From: Lysinibacillus sp. PLM2
GTDB lineage: Bacteria; Bacillota; Bacilli; Bacillales_A; Planococcaceae
Length of the DNA stretch: 64,000 nucleotides
Assembly: GCA_023168345.1 (NCBI GenBank)
Contig: AP025689.1
Span: 3,616,001-3,680,000, forward strand
Reading direction: 5' to 3'
Every line of letters starts with the position of its first letter. The first letter of the stretch is position 1. This document shows, piece after piece, positions 8,035-17,223 of the stretch. The notes under the pieces are model-generated. The model did no database searches. It was given only the letters and a program-made list of their open reading frames with translations, and was not told the DNA's origin. Made by a program: the position numbers and the translations under genes.

Positions 8035-9516
8035 TTAGCTGTCGCGACGGCGTGGACGTCGACGCTCACTACTTTCACGACGGCCACCTTCACGTCTGTT
8101 TCGATCACGACTAGTTGGACGGCCACCTCGACCGCCATCTCGGCGTGGGCCACGATCACGACCACTGCGACCACCGCTTGAACGGTCTTTTCGCATTGGC
8201 AATGGACGTTCTTCTGTTATTGTTACAGGCGTTTCATCCGGTTCTTTTGTCATTGATTTAATAGCTGCAGCCACTAAATCAACAGCGTCATGCTGTTCTA
8301 AAAGTTCATTTGCTAAAATACGATAGTCTCCTAAATCATTCGCTTGAACAATTTCAACTAACGTTTCCATTGAAATTTGTTGTTGACCTGCTAAAGCTTC
8401 TGATTCTGATGGCGGACGAAGAGGTGTCATACGTTTTTTCGTAGTTTCCTCAACAATCCGTAAATAGCCCATTTCTCTAGGCGTTACAAAGGTAACGGCA
8501 AGCCCTGATTTTCCAGCACGTCCTGTACGACCAATACGGTGAACATATGACTCAGGATCTTGTGGAATATCAAAGTTATAAACGTGTGTTACGCCTGAGA
8601 TATCTAATCCACGAGCAGCTACGTCTGTTGCAACTAGAATATCAATTTTATTTTCCTTAAATTGACGTAAAACAGATAAACGTTTTGCTTGGCTTAAATC
8701 GCCATGAATTCCTTCAGCTAAGTAACCACGAATACTTAATGCTTGTGCTAATTCATCTACACGGCGTTTCGTACGACCGAAAACAATTGCTAATTCCGGT
8801 TGGTGCACATTTAATAAACGAGATAGTATTTCGAATTTTTCACGTTCTTGTGATTTCACGAAATATTGGTCTATGTTTTCAACTGTCATTTCTTTTGACT
8901 TGATTTTAACTTCTTCAGGGTTTTTCATGAAGTTCGTCGCAATTTTACGAATAGCTGGTGGCATTGTTGCTGAGAAAAGTAATGTTTGTCTTTCTTCAGG
9001 GACATTTTCTAAAATAGCGTTAATATCATCGATGAAGCCCATGTTTAACATTTCGTCCGCTTCGTCTAATACTAGCGTTTGAACGTTCTCAAGCTTTAAT
9101 GTATGACGGTTAATATGGTCTATGATTCGACCAGGTGTACCCACGATAATTTGAGGTCTATTTTTTAATGCACGAATTTGACGTCCGATATCTTGACCGC
9201 CATAAACGGATAAGATTTTCACTCGTTTATCATATCCAATTTTATAAATCTCTTCTGATACTTGAATTGCAAGCTCACGAGTCGGTGCAATAATCAATGC
9301 TTGTATTGATGTGTTTTTAGGATCAATTTTTTCAATAATCGGGATACCAAATGCTGCTGTTTTACCAGTACCAGTTTGAGCTTGTCCGATTATATCTCTT
9401 CCCTCAAGGGCAAATTTAACTGTTCCTTCTTGTATTGGTGTAGCTTCTTCAAAGCCCATACGTTGTAAAGACCTTAATGTAGATTCGCTAATGTTTAATT
9501 CTGAAAAATTTGTCAA
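8035..9516 (-). CDS. cshA: DEAD-box ATP-dependent RNA helicase CshA
   Basis: This 493-residue RNA helicase acts in mRNA turnover, ribosome assembly and cold adaptation. In order it has the Q motif (GFEEATPIQ), [25 protein letters not shown], a helicase C domain with RGLD and [10 protein letters not shown], and a basic RG-rich tail of about 55 residues ([20 protein letters not shown]) for RNA binding. The frame is open to 9585, but AAAGGAGA lies 9 bases before a TTG at 9514-9516, giving the B. subtilis length (494) and start (MTNFSELN). A long untranslated leader lies upstream. Confidence 0.95.
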   Translation of the reverse strand: MTNFSELNISESTLRSLQRMGFEEATPIQEGTVKFALEGRDIIGQAQTGTGKTAAFGIPIIEKIDPKNTSIQALIIAPTRELAIQVSEEIYKIGYDKRVKILSVYGGQDIGRQIRALKNRPQIIVGTPGRIIDHINRHTLKLENVQTLVLDEADEMLNMGFIDDINAILENVPEERQTLLFSATMPPAIRKIATNFMKNPEEVKIKSKEMTVENIDQYFVKSQEREKFEILSRLLNVHQPELAIVFGRTKRRVDELAQALSIRGYLAEGIHGDLSQAKRLSVLRQFKENKIDILVATDVAARGLDISGVTHVYNFDIPQDPESYVHRIGRTGRAGKSGLAVTFVTPREMGYLRIVEETTKKRMTPLRPPSESEALAGQQQISMETLVEIVQANDLGDYRILANELLEQHDAVDLVAAAIKSMTKEPDETPVTITEERPLPMRKDRSSGGRSGRDRGPRRDGGRGGRPTSRDRNRREGGRRESSERRRPRRRDS

Positions 9517-9857
9517 ACTCTTCAATCTCCTTTTTTTCCGCTTAAGTTGACAAATGGTTACATTCAGATGAAGTGTATTCGGCAATTTCGAGCCTTTGTT
9601 TGGAACGTTTCCGTTATTAAATAAATCTCTACGTTTACACTAGAGTAGTTTTATATGAAAGGAAAGCCCGGTCATTGCCGAGCGGTTTCAATTCTACACA
9701 ATCTTTTAATCATTTTTAAAATAGAATAAAACCGTAAATTCAAAAAAAAGCACTCTTCATTACATTGAAGAGCCTTCGCAAAATGTATCCATTGCTTACA
9801 ATAGTCTATCATGCGCATGTTCGTATATGCAACGATAAAGCTCTCCTGCATTTCGAT
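9517..9857. other. cshA leader / intergenic region
   Basis: This 341-bp region has no credible gene. It holds the terminator of the downstream-facing hydrolase gene (9742-9773). It also holds a weak promoter-like pair for cshA (TTGAAT at 9738-9743, 17 bases, TTTAAA at 9715-9720) and a short GC-rich hairpin (GCTCGG/CCGGGC on the minus strand, about 9667-9684) followed by TTTCC about 150 bp before the cshA start. The long leader would suit post-transcriptional or cold control, but this is inference. Confidence 0.4.
9742..9773 (-). terminator. Intrinsic terminator after the esterase gene
   Basis: On the minus strand the stem GCTCTTCA/TGAAGAGTGC (one wobble) with a 6-nt loop is followed by eight T residues. 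Confidence 0.88.
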
Positions 9858-10559
9858 TTAATTTATTTTATCTTCTTGTAAAAATTTTAATATTCCTGGA
9901 AACCATATATCACAATCGTCGCTATAACAAATATGATGTTTACCATTTTGCGAAAAGAATATGTACTTTTCACTACATGGTAGTTGATCGTAAAGATATT
10001 GTGCAGTAGTGTAAGGCACGATTCCATCACATCTTCCTTGTATAAGATACGTAGGCACATTTATCTTACTAATATAAGGTGTAACCATTTTAACAATTCT
10101 CATAAATTGAACAGCGCTACTAACAGGTACATTATTTATTTTGTTCTCGTAGCGTTTAAATAATTCATTGTCTTTTAAATGTCCATTAATTGCATCTTTG
10201 ATAATTTGTCTTATATCTTTTAAAAGTTGTACTGGAGCAATATATTTTGCTGATGGACTTAAAAGAACTAATTTTTCTACATTGTATTTTGTTGCTAAAT
10301 ACAAAGCAATCATTCCACCCATAGAAAACCCAACAACAATTACTTTATCGCACTTTCTTGCCAATCTACGATATGCAACCTCTGCATCTAAAAGCCAATG
10401 TTCCGCTTTATAGCCTTTTAGTGATAGCGTTTCTCCGTGACCACAAAAGGTAGGTGTTTCAACAATCCATTCTGTTTCATTTTTAATAAAGTTAGCAAGT
10501 GGTTGAACTTCATATGGACCACCCGTAAATCCATGTAACATCAAAATTCCCTTTGTCAT
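9858..10559 (-). CDS. Alpha/beta hydrolase, carboxylesterase-like
   Basis: This 233-residue cytoplasmic serine hydrolase resembles the Est30/YvaK carboxylesterase family. Visible features are the oxyanion-hole motif LMLHGFTGGP near the N-terminus, the nucleophile elbow GFSMGG, an acidic residue in IQGRCDGIVP and the histidine in NGKHHICYSDD. The natural substrate is unknown; relatives hydrolyse short-chain esters or monoacylglycerols. The frame is open to 10592, but GGAGG is placed 7 bases before the ATG at 10557-10559. The gene lies between murF and cshA, where B. subtilis has none, so it is an insertion into the conserved order. Confidence 0.85.
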   Translation of the reverse strand: MTKGILMLHGFTGGPYEVQPLANFIKNETEWIVETPTFCGHGETLSLKGYKAEHWLLDAEVAYRRLARKCDKVIVVGFSMGGMIALYLATKYNVEKLVLLSPSAKYIAPVQLLKDIRQIIKDAINGHLKDNELFKRYENKINNVPVSSAVQFMRIVKMVTPYISKINVPTYLIQGRCDGIVPYTTAQYLYDQLPCSEKYIFFSQNGKHHICYSDDCDIWFPGILKFLQEDKIN

Positions 10560-10572
10560 GGTGCTTCCTCCA

Positions 10573-10621
10573 TATAAAAAGAAAAGTTCCAAAAGCAGTT
10601 TATGTATCTTACTTTTGGAAC
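10573..10621 (-). terminator. Probable terminator after murF
   Basis: A perfect 9-bp inverted repeat TTCCAAAAG/CTTTTGGAA with a 16-nt loop is followed on the minus strand by CTTTTCTTTTTA. It lies between the murF stop and the esterase start. Confidence 0.55.
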
Positions 10622-10629
10622 AAAATTAT

Positions 10630-11997
10630 TTATTTGAACGACTCTAAAACCGTTTCTAGTTTCATACCACGAGAGCCCTTTAACAAAATGATGGATTCTT
10701 TACTAGCATGATGTTTGATATAATTAATAATTTGCCCATAATCATCATTTGTATGAATTAGATTCTCACTTGCAAATTTATTTTGCAGTTTTTCGTAAAG
10801 CCAGTTCATTCGATGTCCAAATAAGCATACTTTCGTAATTTTAGATTCATCAATAACATTCGCTAGATCTTCATGATACTGTCTTTCATTATCACCTAGC
10901 TCCAACATATCTCCAAGCACTAACCACTTTTCCGATCGCATTTGTGTTGTTTGTATAAACTGGATTGCAGCTGTCATTGATGTAGGGGCAGCATTATAAG
11001 CATCATTCACAAATAAAATGCCACTACTTGATTGAATCACCTGCATACGCATATCTGTAAGCTTTGCTTGTTCGATTCCAAAATGAATTTGGTCATCTCT
11101 TAATCCAAGGGACTTTGAAATTAACATTGCATTCAGTGCATTTTTAACTTGGTGTTTTCCTAAAACAGGGATAAAGAATTCCCCATTAAGTTCTCCGCGC
11201 ACTGTGAATTGACTACCCTTTTCAGTTGTGACAATATTTGATGCAACTAATGAATTATCATCATTAAAACCAAAGGACTCTACATTTAGATTAGGTTCTT
11301 TCCCGACTAAATTTTGTAATAACGGTTCATCCCCATCGTAAAACAGAACCCCATGTTCGTCTAAACCTTTAATAATTTCAAATTTCGCCTTAGCAATTCC
11401 TTCGCGCGAGCCTAAATCCTGCAGATGAGCTTCACCGATATTTGTAATGACGGCATAATGAGGTCTAGCTAATTTTGATAAAAATTCAATTTCACCAAAG
11501 CCACTCATTCCCATTTCTAGTACAGCAATTTCCGTATCCTCATCTAGTGATAAGATGGTAATAGGCAAACCTAATTGATTATTAAAATTACCGATTGTTT
11601 TTTGTACTTTGTAATACGGCGATAAAACACTTGCCAGAATGTCCTTTGAAGAGGTTTTACCGTTTGACCCTGTAATACCTATAAAAATTGCATTGTGCTC
11701 ATTTCGATATTGACGAGCCATCTCTTGTAAAGCAATTTCTGAATCCTCTACAAAGAGAACCGGAACATCCTTAGGTGGATTTGGTTCACCAATTACCCAA
11801 ACGGTTGCAGCAGCACCGTTTTCAAAAGCTTTTTCCACATATCGATGACCATTTACCTTTTCTCCCCGAAAAGGAATAAATAAATCACCCTTTTTAATCG
11901 TACGAGTATCGATTGAAACACCTGTTACAATTGTATCCTCAAATTGAGCATTCTTTACATCTAACCAATTGGCAATTTGTTTTAATGTCTTTTTCAC
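10630..11997 (-). CDS. murF: UDP-MurNAc-tripeptide:D-Ala-D-Ala ligase MurF
   Basis: This 455-residue cytoplasmic Mur ligase adds D-Ala-D-Ala to the UDP-MurNAc tripeptide using ATP. An N-terminal UDP-binding domain (TGVSIDTRTIKKGDLFIPFRG) is followed by the ATP loop GITGSNGKTSSK and a C-terminal domain. Motifs such as NNQLGLP, EMGMSG, NIGEAHL and NDAYNAAP are those of MurF. It starts with ATG, 14 bp after the ddl stop, so the two genes acting in consecutive steps are cotranscribed. Confidence 0.96.
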   Translation of the reverse strand: MKKTLKQIANWLDVKNAQFEDTIVTGVSIDTRTIKKGDLFIPFRGEKVNGHRYVEKAFENGAAATVWVIGEPNPPKDVPVLFVEDSEIALQEMARQYRNEHNAIFIGITGSNGKTSSKDILASVLSPYYKVQKTIGNFNNQLGLPITILSLDEDTEIAVLEMGMSGFGEIEFLSKLARPHYAVITNIGEAHLQDLGSREGIAKAKFEIIKGLDEHGVLFYDGDEPLLQNLVGKEPNLNVESFGFNDDNSLVASNIVTTEKGSQFTVRGELNGEFFIPVLGKHQVKNALNAMLISKSLGLRDDQIHFGIEQAKLTDMRMQVIQSSSGILFVNDAYNAAPTSMTAAIQFIQTTQMRSEKWLVLGDMLELGDNERQYHEDLANVIDESKITKVCLFGHRMNWLYEKLQNKFASENLIHTNDDYGQIINYIKHHASKESIILLKGSRGMKLETVLESFK

Positions 11998-12011
11998 TCT
12001 TAATTCCCACT

Positions 12012-13091
12012 TTAATCTTTATTGTATTGAAGTATTTGTTTTTCTTCGTAACGCTCTACCGCTAAGTCGATTAATTGGTCAATTAACTCAGAGTAACTTA
12101 CACCAGAGTTTTGCCATAACAATGGGTACATGCTAACTGGTGTAAATCCAGGCATTGTATTCACTTCATTAATAAATACTTCATTATTTTCCGTTACAAA
12201 GAAATCAGAACGAACTAATCCAGCACAGTCCAAAATCTTAAAGGCACGAATCGCCATATCCTTCATCGTTGAGTGAACTTCAGAAGTTATTTTTGCAGGT
12301 ATAATCAATGAAGTAGAATTATCTTTATATTTTGATTCATAGTCGTAAAATTCAGTATTTGGTTTTATTTCACCTGGCACGGAAACTTTAGGATCATCAT
12401 TCCCTAATACACCCATTTCTATTTCTCGTGCAACAATGCCTTGCTCAACAATTATTTTACGATCATATTTAAGGGCAACATTAATAGCATTTATAAGTTC
12501 TTCTTTGTTATTCGCTTTATTAATTCCTACACTCGAGCCTAAATTAGCAGGTTTTACGAACATCGGCCACGGAAGTTCATTCTCACATTTTTCAACGATC
12601 GCTGATTGGTTTTGTTCCCATTCTTTACGTAAAAAGTGAACATAGGATACTTGATTTAACCCTGCAATTTCGAAAAGCTGTTTCATCACCACTTTATCCA
12701 TCCCTGCTGAAGATGCTAAAACACCATTGCCTACATACGGTAAATTTAACACCTCTAATAACCCCTGAACGGTACCGTCTTCACCATTTGTGCCATGTAA
12801 TAATGGGAATATAACATCATATTCCATCTGTACATTATTTTCATCTAGAATAAATCTTGTAATATTGTTTGGTTGTGTTTCGGATGTATTTTTGAATTCT
12901 AATTCATCGATTGATGAAACTGGTGCACTTAATTGAGGTCCTTTACACCATTCCCCTTCGAGGGTAATGTAAATCGGTTGAACATCGTATTTTTCAAAGT
13001 TAATCGCTTTTAATACTGCAAATGCAGTAGATAACGAAACTTCATGTTCTGCAGATTTTCCACCATATAACAAACCAATTCTTTTTTTCAT
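12012..13091 (-). CDS. ddl: D-alanine--D-alanine ligase
   Basis: This 359-residue ATP-grasp enzyme joins two D-alanines supplied by Alr. The N-terminal GGKSAEHEVSLSTA, the FVKPANLGSSVGI ATP-binding strand, the YDYESKY loop (a Tyr-containing omega loop typical of true Ddl rather than VanA-type D-Ala-D-Lac ligases) and the INEVNTMPGFTP metal/phosphate site are all present. It heads the ddl-murF pair. A vancomycin-resistance role is not suggested. Confidence 0.96.
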   Translation of the reverse strand: MKKRIGLLYGGKSAEHEVSLSTAFAVLKAINFEKYDVQPIYITLEGEWCKGPQLSAPVSSIDELEFKNTSETQPNNITRFILDENNVQMEYDVIFPLLHGTNGEDGTVQGLLEVLNLPYVGNGVLASSAGMDKVVMKQLFEIAGLNQVSYVHFLRKEWEQNQSAIVEKCENELPWPMFVKPANLGSSVGINKANNKEELINAINVALKYDRKIIVEQGIVAREIEMGVLGNDDPKVSVPGEIKPNTEFYDYESKYKDNSTSLIIPAKITSEVHSTMKDMAIRAFKILDCAGLVRSDFFVTENNEVFINEVNTMPGFTPVSMYPLLWQNSGVSYSELIDQLIDLAVERYEEKQILQYNKD

Positions 13092-13166
13092 TAAATTGAC
13101 CTCCAGTATTGAGTATTTCTAGTTTATCACGAATTCGAATAACTAATGAATGATAACATATGAAAG

Positions 13167-13218
13167 ATAAAAAACTTCCTGTCTTCGTTACTGGATTTTT
13201 TCCATTGACAGAAAGTTT
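13167..13218 (-). terminator. Terminator after the 250-residue unknown gene
   Basis: On the minus strand a stem AACTTTCTGTC/GACAGGAAGTT (one mismatch) begins at the gene's stop codon, with a long loop and a T-rich tail (TTTTTTATC). Confidence 0.7.
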
Positions 13219-13969
13219 AAGAGATTTGTATCAACTCATCATAGTCTTGATTTAAAATTACATCTAAATCATCCCATACTTCATCAGGGAAATCGTTATC
13301 AGCTAATGTTCGGATTTCAATGCCGAATCTGTTAGGCTTATCTAATTTACACAATGATACTAGAGCACCGTCTTTTGCATATGGACGATATGCTTTTAGT
13401 AATTCAGGTTCTAGTACCGGAATCGAATCCATTGTTTTTTTTCTCCAAAATCCACCATTTCCTATTCTTTCTTTAATAATGCCATTCATAATATTAGAAA
13501 CTAGAATCTCTGCCTCATCTAAATTTTCGAAATAGATTTTCTTAGTTTTCTCTCTAGCAGAAGAATAGTAAAGAAATCGATTTTTTAGCTTTGACGAAAA
13601 AGGAGTACCAATTGGTTCCTTTTTATGACTAAAATATAGTAGCTTTGCTTGCTCCATTGGAGAAAGTTGATCTAAGTTATCTTCATCTTTAAAATCTACC
13701 CAACATAAATCATCTGAATTGTCCGCATACTTTCTTATAAAGTTTGATAAATCTTCATTTATCACATAATCAAATTGCGTATGCATATTAAATAATCCAT
13801 CTTCATAACTGTGTTTTAGAAGGAGAAGATTAGGTATTGGATCTACTGCGGTAAAGAATTGTTTAAACGTTAAACCACTAAAAATAACGAACTGATCAAC
13901 CTCATTCATATGTACATATAAATGATGAATAAACTCTTCAGATGCCTTTTTCTTTTTCGGCATGACCAT
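13217..13969 (-). CDS. Conserved hypothetical protein, 250 residues
   Basis: I do not recognise a characterised function. The protein starts with a lysine-rich MVMPKKKKASEEF, has no signal peptide or membrane segment, and is acidic and aromatic-rich (FNMHTQFDYVINED, DLCWVDFKDEDNLDQL, ERIGNGGFWRKKT). It resembles Bacillales proteins that I recall carrying the doubtful label oxalate:formate antiporter, which its soluble sequence does not support. The ATG follows GGAG by 5 bases. The gene is a single unit with its own terminator, convergent with nothing and divergent from the rodA-like gene. Confidence 0.75.
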   Translation of the reverse strand: MVMPKKKKASEEFIHHLYVHMNEVDQFVIFSGLTFKQFFTAVDPIPNLLLLKHSYEDGLFNMHTQFDYVINEDLSNFIRKYADNSDDLCWVDFKDEDNLDQLSPMEQAKLLYFSHKKEPIGTPFSSKLKNRFLYYSSAREKTKKIYFENLDEAEILVSNIMNGIIKERIGNGGFWRKKTMDSIPVLEPELLKAYRPYAKDGALVSLCKLDKPNRFGIEIRTLADNDFPDEVWDDLDVILNQDYDELIQIS

Positions 13970-14161
13970 TCACACTCCAATTGTTAGCTACAGAATTTAT
14001 TATATGATTTATCGTTTAATTTTGAAACATTTTCATAGACTTTTCGTTATAACTTTATGCGTATCCATAAAGACGCATTTTAATGCTATAATATGTTACA
14101 GTTAACAAAGCATTTTATGAAGATGCAATGTTAAATAATCCTAATTTGATAGGTGAAATAC

Positions 14162-15349
14162 ATGGAAAATAATCGAAATTTCACGAAAAGGCTAGATTGG
14201 CCTCTCGTTTTTATATTATTCGCCTTTTTAATCGTTAGCCTTCTTGCGATTTCCTCGGCTCAAACAACAGGGCAATATGGTACAAATTTTGTTATTAAAC
14301 AACTTCAATGGTACGTGATCGGAGCAGGTATTGTAGCCTTTGTCTTATACTTCGAACCTGACCAATACAAAAAAATGTCATGGTATTTATACGGCTTTGG
14401 CATTTTAATGTTAGTGGTACTTATTTTCATGCCCGAGGAGAAAGGGCAAATAGGGGAACCTATTAACGGGGCAAAAAGTTGGTATCAGTTGCCGTTTGGT
14501 AGTATACAGCCTGCTGAGTTTATGAAAACCTTTTTTGTATTAGCTGCAGCGGATTTGATTAGCAAACATCACGAAAAATATGTTATAAAGTCGATAAAAA
14601 CAGACCTTATCTTACTACTCAAAATTGGCATCGCGTTAGTGATCCCACTAGCATTTATCGCCACTCAACCTGACCTAGGATCTTCCTTAGTGTTTATAGC
14701 TATTACAGCAGCCCTAGTTATAGTCGCTGGTATATCTTGGAGAATCTTGATTCCTATTTTTGCTGGTATCAGTGTGATTGGTGGATCATTATTATGGATG
14801 GCCATTTACATGCAGGATTTCCTAGAGGAGACCTTCGGATTCAAACCATATCAATTTGCCCGAATTTATTCATGGTTAGATCCTTATTCTTATCCAGCTG
14901 ACGATGGCTATCATTTAATCACTTCATTAAACGCCATTGGATCTGGAGAAATTTTCGGTAAAGGATATATGAATCGCGAAGTATACGTAGCAGAAAACCA
15001 TACAGATTTCATATTTGCAGTTATCGGGGAAGAATGGGGATTTGTCGGTGCAAGTCTTGTTATATGTTTGTTCTTCCTGTTAATTTATCATTTAACGAAA
15101 ACAACTTTACTCCTTAAAGATCCTTTCTGTACATATGTATGTGCTGGGATTATAGCTATGATTACGTTCCATGTGTTTGAGAATATTGGCATGACTATTC
15201 AGCTTCTTCCAATTACAGGGATTCCACTTCCGTTTATTAGTTATGGGGGGAGTTCTCTAATGGGAAATGCGTTGGCTATTGGACTTGTGTTTAGTATGAA
15301 ATTTCATTATAGAACATATATGTTCTCAAGCTTTGATGAAGAGGAATAA
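14162..15349 (+). CDS. SEDS-family peptidoglycan polymerase, RodA/FtsW type
   Basis: This 395-residue polytopic membrane protein (about ten helices) of the shape/elongation/division/sporulation family is a lipid II glycosyltransferase working with a class B PBP. Signature stretches are SIQPAEFMK, ATQPDLGSS, the large extracellular loop with PYSYPADDGYHL, DFIFAVIGEEWGFVGA and the C-terminal LPITGIPLPFISYGGSSL. The sequence is closer to RodA than to FtsW in my judgement. The ATG at 14162 is preceded by AGGTGA; an upstream GTG at 14153 overlaps that site. It is next to ddl/murF in the chromosome but on the opposite strand. Confidence 0.92.
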   Translation: MENNRNFTKRLDWPLVFILFAFLIVSLLAISSAQTTGQYGTNFVIKQLQWYVIGAGIVAFVLYFEPDQYKKMSWYLYGFGILMLVVLIFMPEEKGQIGEPINGAKSWYQLPFGSIQPAEFMKTFFVLAAADLISKHHEKYVIKSIKTDLILLLKIGIALVIPLAFIATQPDLGSSLVFIAITAALVIVAGISWRILIPIFAGISVIGGSLLWMAIYMQDFLEETFGFKPYQFARIYSWLDPYSYPADDGYHLITSLNAIGSGEIFGKGYMNREVYVAENHTDFIFAVIGEEWGFVGASLVICLFFLLIYHLTKTTLLLKDPFCTYVCAGIIAMITFHVFENIGMTIQLLPITGIPLPFISYGGSSLMGNALAIGLVFSMKFHYRTYMFSSFDEEE

Positions 15350-15350
15350 A

Positions 15351-15383
15351 AAAATCCCGACTGGATATGCAGTCGGGATTTTT
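15351..15383 (+). terminator. Intrinsic terminator after the rodA-like gene
   Basis: A perfect stem AATCCCGACT/AGTCGGGATT with an 8-nt loop and a T-rich tail, also flanked by A residues for the converging small gene. Confidence 0.88.
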
Positions 15384-15412
15384 AAATATTCAAGTTAAAA
15401 TTTTCTTAAAAA

Positions 15413-15544
15413 CTATACTTGCGGAGTTTGTGTTGGTGGTGTTAATACTTTTAAAATTTCTAGACGTGACTTAGTTACAGATGCAGTAACACCTAATTTT
15501 GATAATCTTTTCACAATGTTTTTTAAGTCTGCTTCTTTTTTCAT
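15413..15544 (-). CDS. Small basic protein, 43 residues, unknown
   Basis: A 43-codon reading frame starts MKKEADLKNIVKRLSKLG and ends in a proline/threonine-rich PPTQTPQV tail. It has AGGTGG 4 bases before the ATG and sits convergent to the rodA-like gene, sharing its terminator. It is lysine-rich, with a likely amphipathic helix in the first half and no membrane segment. No family is recognised. The good ribosome site, ATG start and terminator placement support a real gene; expression is not shown. Confidence 0.6.
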   Translation of the reverse strand: MKKEADLKNIVKRLSKLGVTASVTKSRLEILKVLTPPTQTPQV

Positions 15545-15898
15545 ACTTCCACCTAACCTTTCCTCGTTATTTATAACGTTTTCATAGTTAAAAAAGTTTC
15601 AAGTGTAAGTCGAGAGGTCTGACATGTTACTCTTGAAATATCATAACATTTTTTACCTTAAAAGTATTTTTCATTTATGTTACAACTTTAAAAAAGTCAA
15701 ACATTTTGCTTTTAATGATATTAAAAATATTAAAAGTTCCCATCTATCAATGAGATAATTATATCCAATCTAACTACCTTCCAAACAATCAAAATACAAT
15801 TTTAAACTCTCAAAATAACAACACGTTCATATTTGTTAGCTCGTATTAGTTAACGGTAAAATGGTCATAATTAATTGCATAAGAAAGCAGGTTTTTTT
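15545..15898. other. Intergenic region upstream of the MFS gene
   Basis: About 350 bp of AT-rich DNA between the divergent 43-residue ORF and the MFS gene. Apart from a promoter-like pair at 15833-15862 nothing convincing is seen. A 44-codon frame at 15624-15758 was considered and rejected. Confidence 0.4.
15833..15862 (+). promoter_or_regulatory. Candidate promoter for the MFS gene
   Basis: TTGTTA (15833-15838), 18 bases, TAAAAT (15857-15862), ending 37 bp before the ATG. The spacer contains GTTAGCTCGTATTAGTTAAC, a loosely symmetric sequence that could be a repressor site. Pattern match only. Confidence 0.35.
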
Positions 15899-17065
15899 AT
15901 GAAAAAAACATTCCTACTACTCATGTCAATTCAATTCCTTGTTTACCTAGGATTTGGAATCATTATCCCGGTATTACCTGAAGTCATCGTTCAATATGGG
16001 TGGGATGAAATTCATGTTGGAGGTTTACTAACTGTTTATGCTATAGCTAGCTTTTTTACGGCGCCTTTTTGGGGGCATCTTTCTGATAAATTCGGAAGAA
16101 AACAACTCATTTTAATAGGGTTAATTGGCTTTTCAATAAGTTTTATCATGTTTAGTATTTTTATTGACCAATTGTTTGTTTTGTATTTGTCACGGATTAT
16201 TGGCGGTTTATTCTCCGGAGCACTTTATACAGCAGTAACCGGGTATATAAGTGATATCTCTACAAATGAGAACCGAAATAAATATATGGGCTTCATGGGT
16301 ATGTCCATTGGATTAGGCTTTATCTTTGGTCCTGCTATTGGCGGCTTACTTGGTCATATTAACTTACAGCTACCTTTCGTCATATCCTCCGTATTAATAG
16401 CTCTACTATTTCTATATGGATTAATTTTAATAAAAGAACCTTCGCGTAGAGGTGATGCCAATAAAAGAACCATTATTCCTATTGGTGCATCCAAAATGTT
16501 CAAATATCGCGTACGCTATTTATTTTTATTTTCTTTTGTTGTAACGTTTATCCTTGCCGGAGTTGAAGCGACATTTCAGCTTTTCCAAATTGAGAAAATT
16601 TCTATTACACCCCTTCAATTAGGTTGGCTATTTATGTTTAGCGGGTTTTTCGATGCAGCAATTCAAGGTGGAGTAGTACGACGAATTAAAGATGGGGCTG
16701 AAACAAAGTGGTTAATCGGTGCACAATTTATAACAGCCATCGGACTTTTATTAATTGTCTTAACGACTAACCTATTTCTAGCTGGTTTATCCCTATGCAT
16801 TTTTACCGCTGGAAACGCCTTAGCAAGAACTTGTGTTGTATCTTTAACAACAAAGGAATCTGGAGGAAGGTATGCAACAGGGGCTGGTTTATCTTATTCA
16901 ATGGACAACCTAGGTAGAATCATTGGCCCATTATTTTTCACTTCTCTTTTTAAAATTGATATTTCCTATGGTTACATCATATCTATTGTTCTTGCCATAC
17001 TTTCAATAATCCTCATTTTCCTATTTACTCGTTCTTCTAATTCTCTACGATTTGAACATGAATAG
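15899..17065 (+). CDS. MFS drug:H+ antiporter (DHA1 family)
   Basis: This 388-residue, 12-helix major facilitator protein resembles Bmr/NorA-type multidrug efflux pumps. Motif A is GHLSDKFGRKQLILIG after helix 2, and motif C is GFIFGPAIGGLLG in helix 5, typical of antiporters. An upstream TTG at 15875 is in frame, but the ATG at 15899 follows AAGCAGG and begins directly with the first helix. The substrate cannot be told from sequence. Its own terminator hairpin, just after the stop, has been split by an insertion sequence. Confidence 0.87.
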   Translation: MKKTFLLLMSIQFLVYLGFGIIIPVLPEVIVQYGWDEIHVGGLLTVYAIASFFTAPFWGHLSDKFGRKQLILIGLIGFSISFIMFSIFIDQLFVLYLSRIIGGLFSGALYTAVTGYISDISTNENRNKYMGFMGMSIGLGFIFGPAIGGLLGHINLQLPFVISSVLIALLFLYGLILIKEPSRRGDANKRTIIPIGASKMFKYRVRYLFLFSFVVTFILAGVEATFQLFQIEKISITPLQLGWLFMFSGFFDAAIQGGVVRRIKDGAETKWLIGAQFITAIGLLLIVLTTNLFLAGLSLCIFTAGNALARTCVVSLTTKESGGRYATGAGLSYSMDNLGRIIGPLFFTSLFKIDISYGYIISIVLAILSIILIFLFTRSSNSLRFEHE

Positions 17066-17073
17066 TCAAAGGA

Positions 17074-17095
17074 CCACGTATATTTTTATACGTGT
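17074..17095 (+). repeat. Left target duplication of IS copy 1 (MFS terminator hairpin)
   Basis: This 22-bp sequence begins CCACGTATA and ends TACGTGT. It contains a perfect 8-bp stem CACGTATA/TATACGTG around TTTT. It is repeated exactly at 18834-18855 on the other side of the IS. This gene-proximal copy has lost the T-tract that made it a terminator; the distal copy keeps seven T residues. Confidence 0.9.
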
Positions 17096-17104
17096 CAGAG
17101 TGTT

Positions 17105-17152
17105 GACAAAATACCTCGAGAGTTGCATCTCTCGAGGTATTTTGTCTTTTTT
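17105..17152 (+). terminator. Right-end hairpin/terminator of IS copy 1
   Basis: An 18-bp perfect stem (GACAAAATACCTCGAGAG and its complement) with a 6-nt loop, followed by TTTTTT pointing into the element. It would stop transcription entering from the MFS gene and so replaces the broken MFS terminator, and it would also cap antisense reading into the transposase. Confidence 0.85.
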
Positions 17153-17223
17153 AAATCGTTTAGGTATAAATTATTACCAGATTTCGGGTATTAATCGTCT
17201 CGATGAGACGCTTTCATCTCGTT

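Noticed and set aside
7971-8174. Open frame giving a Val/Ala-rich 67-residue repetitive protein
   Set aside because: It overlaps the arginine/glycine-rich 3' end of cshA on the same strand in another frame; the repeats are a shadow of the RG codons and there is no ribosome site.
15624-15758. 44-codon frame preceded by GAGAGGT
   Set aside because: Composition is that of random AT-rich DNA (many Lys, Phe, Asn, His), spacing is short, and there is no promoter or terminator pattern supporting it.
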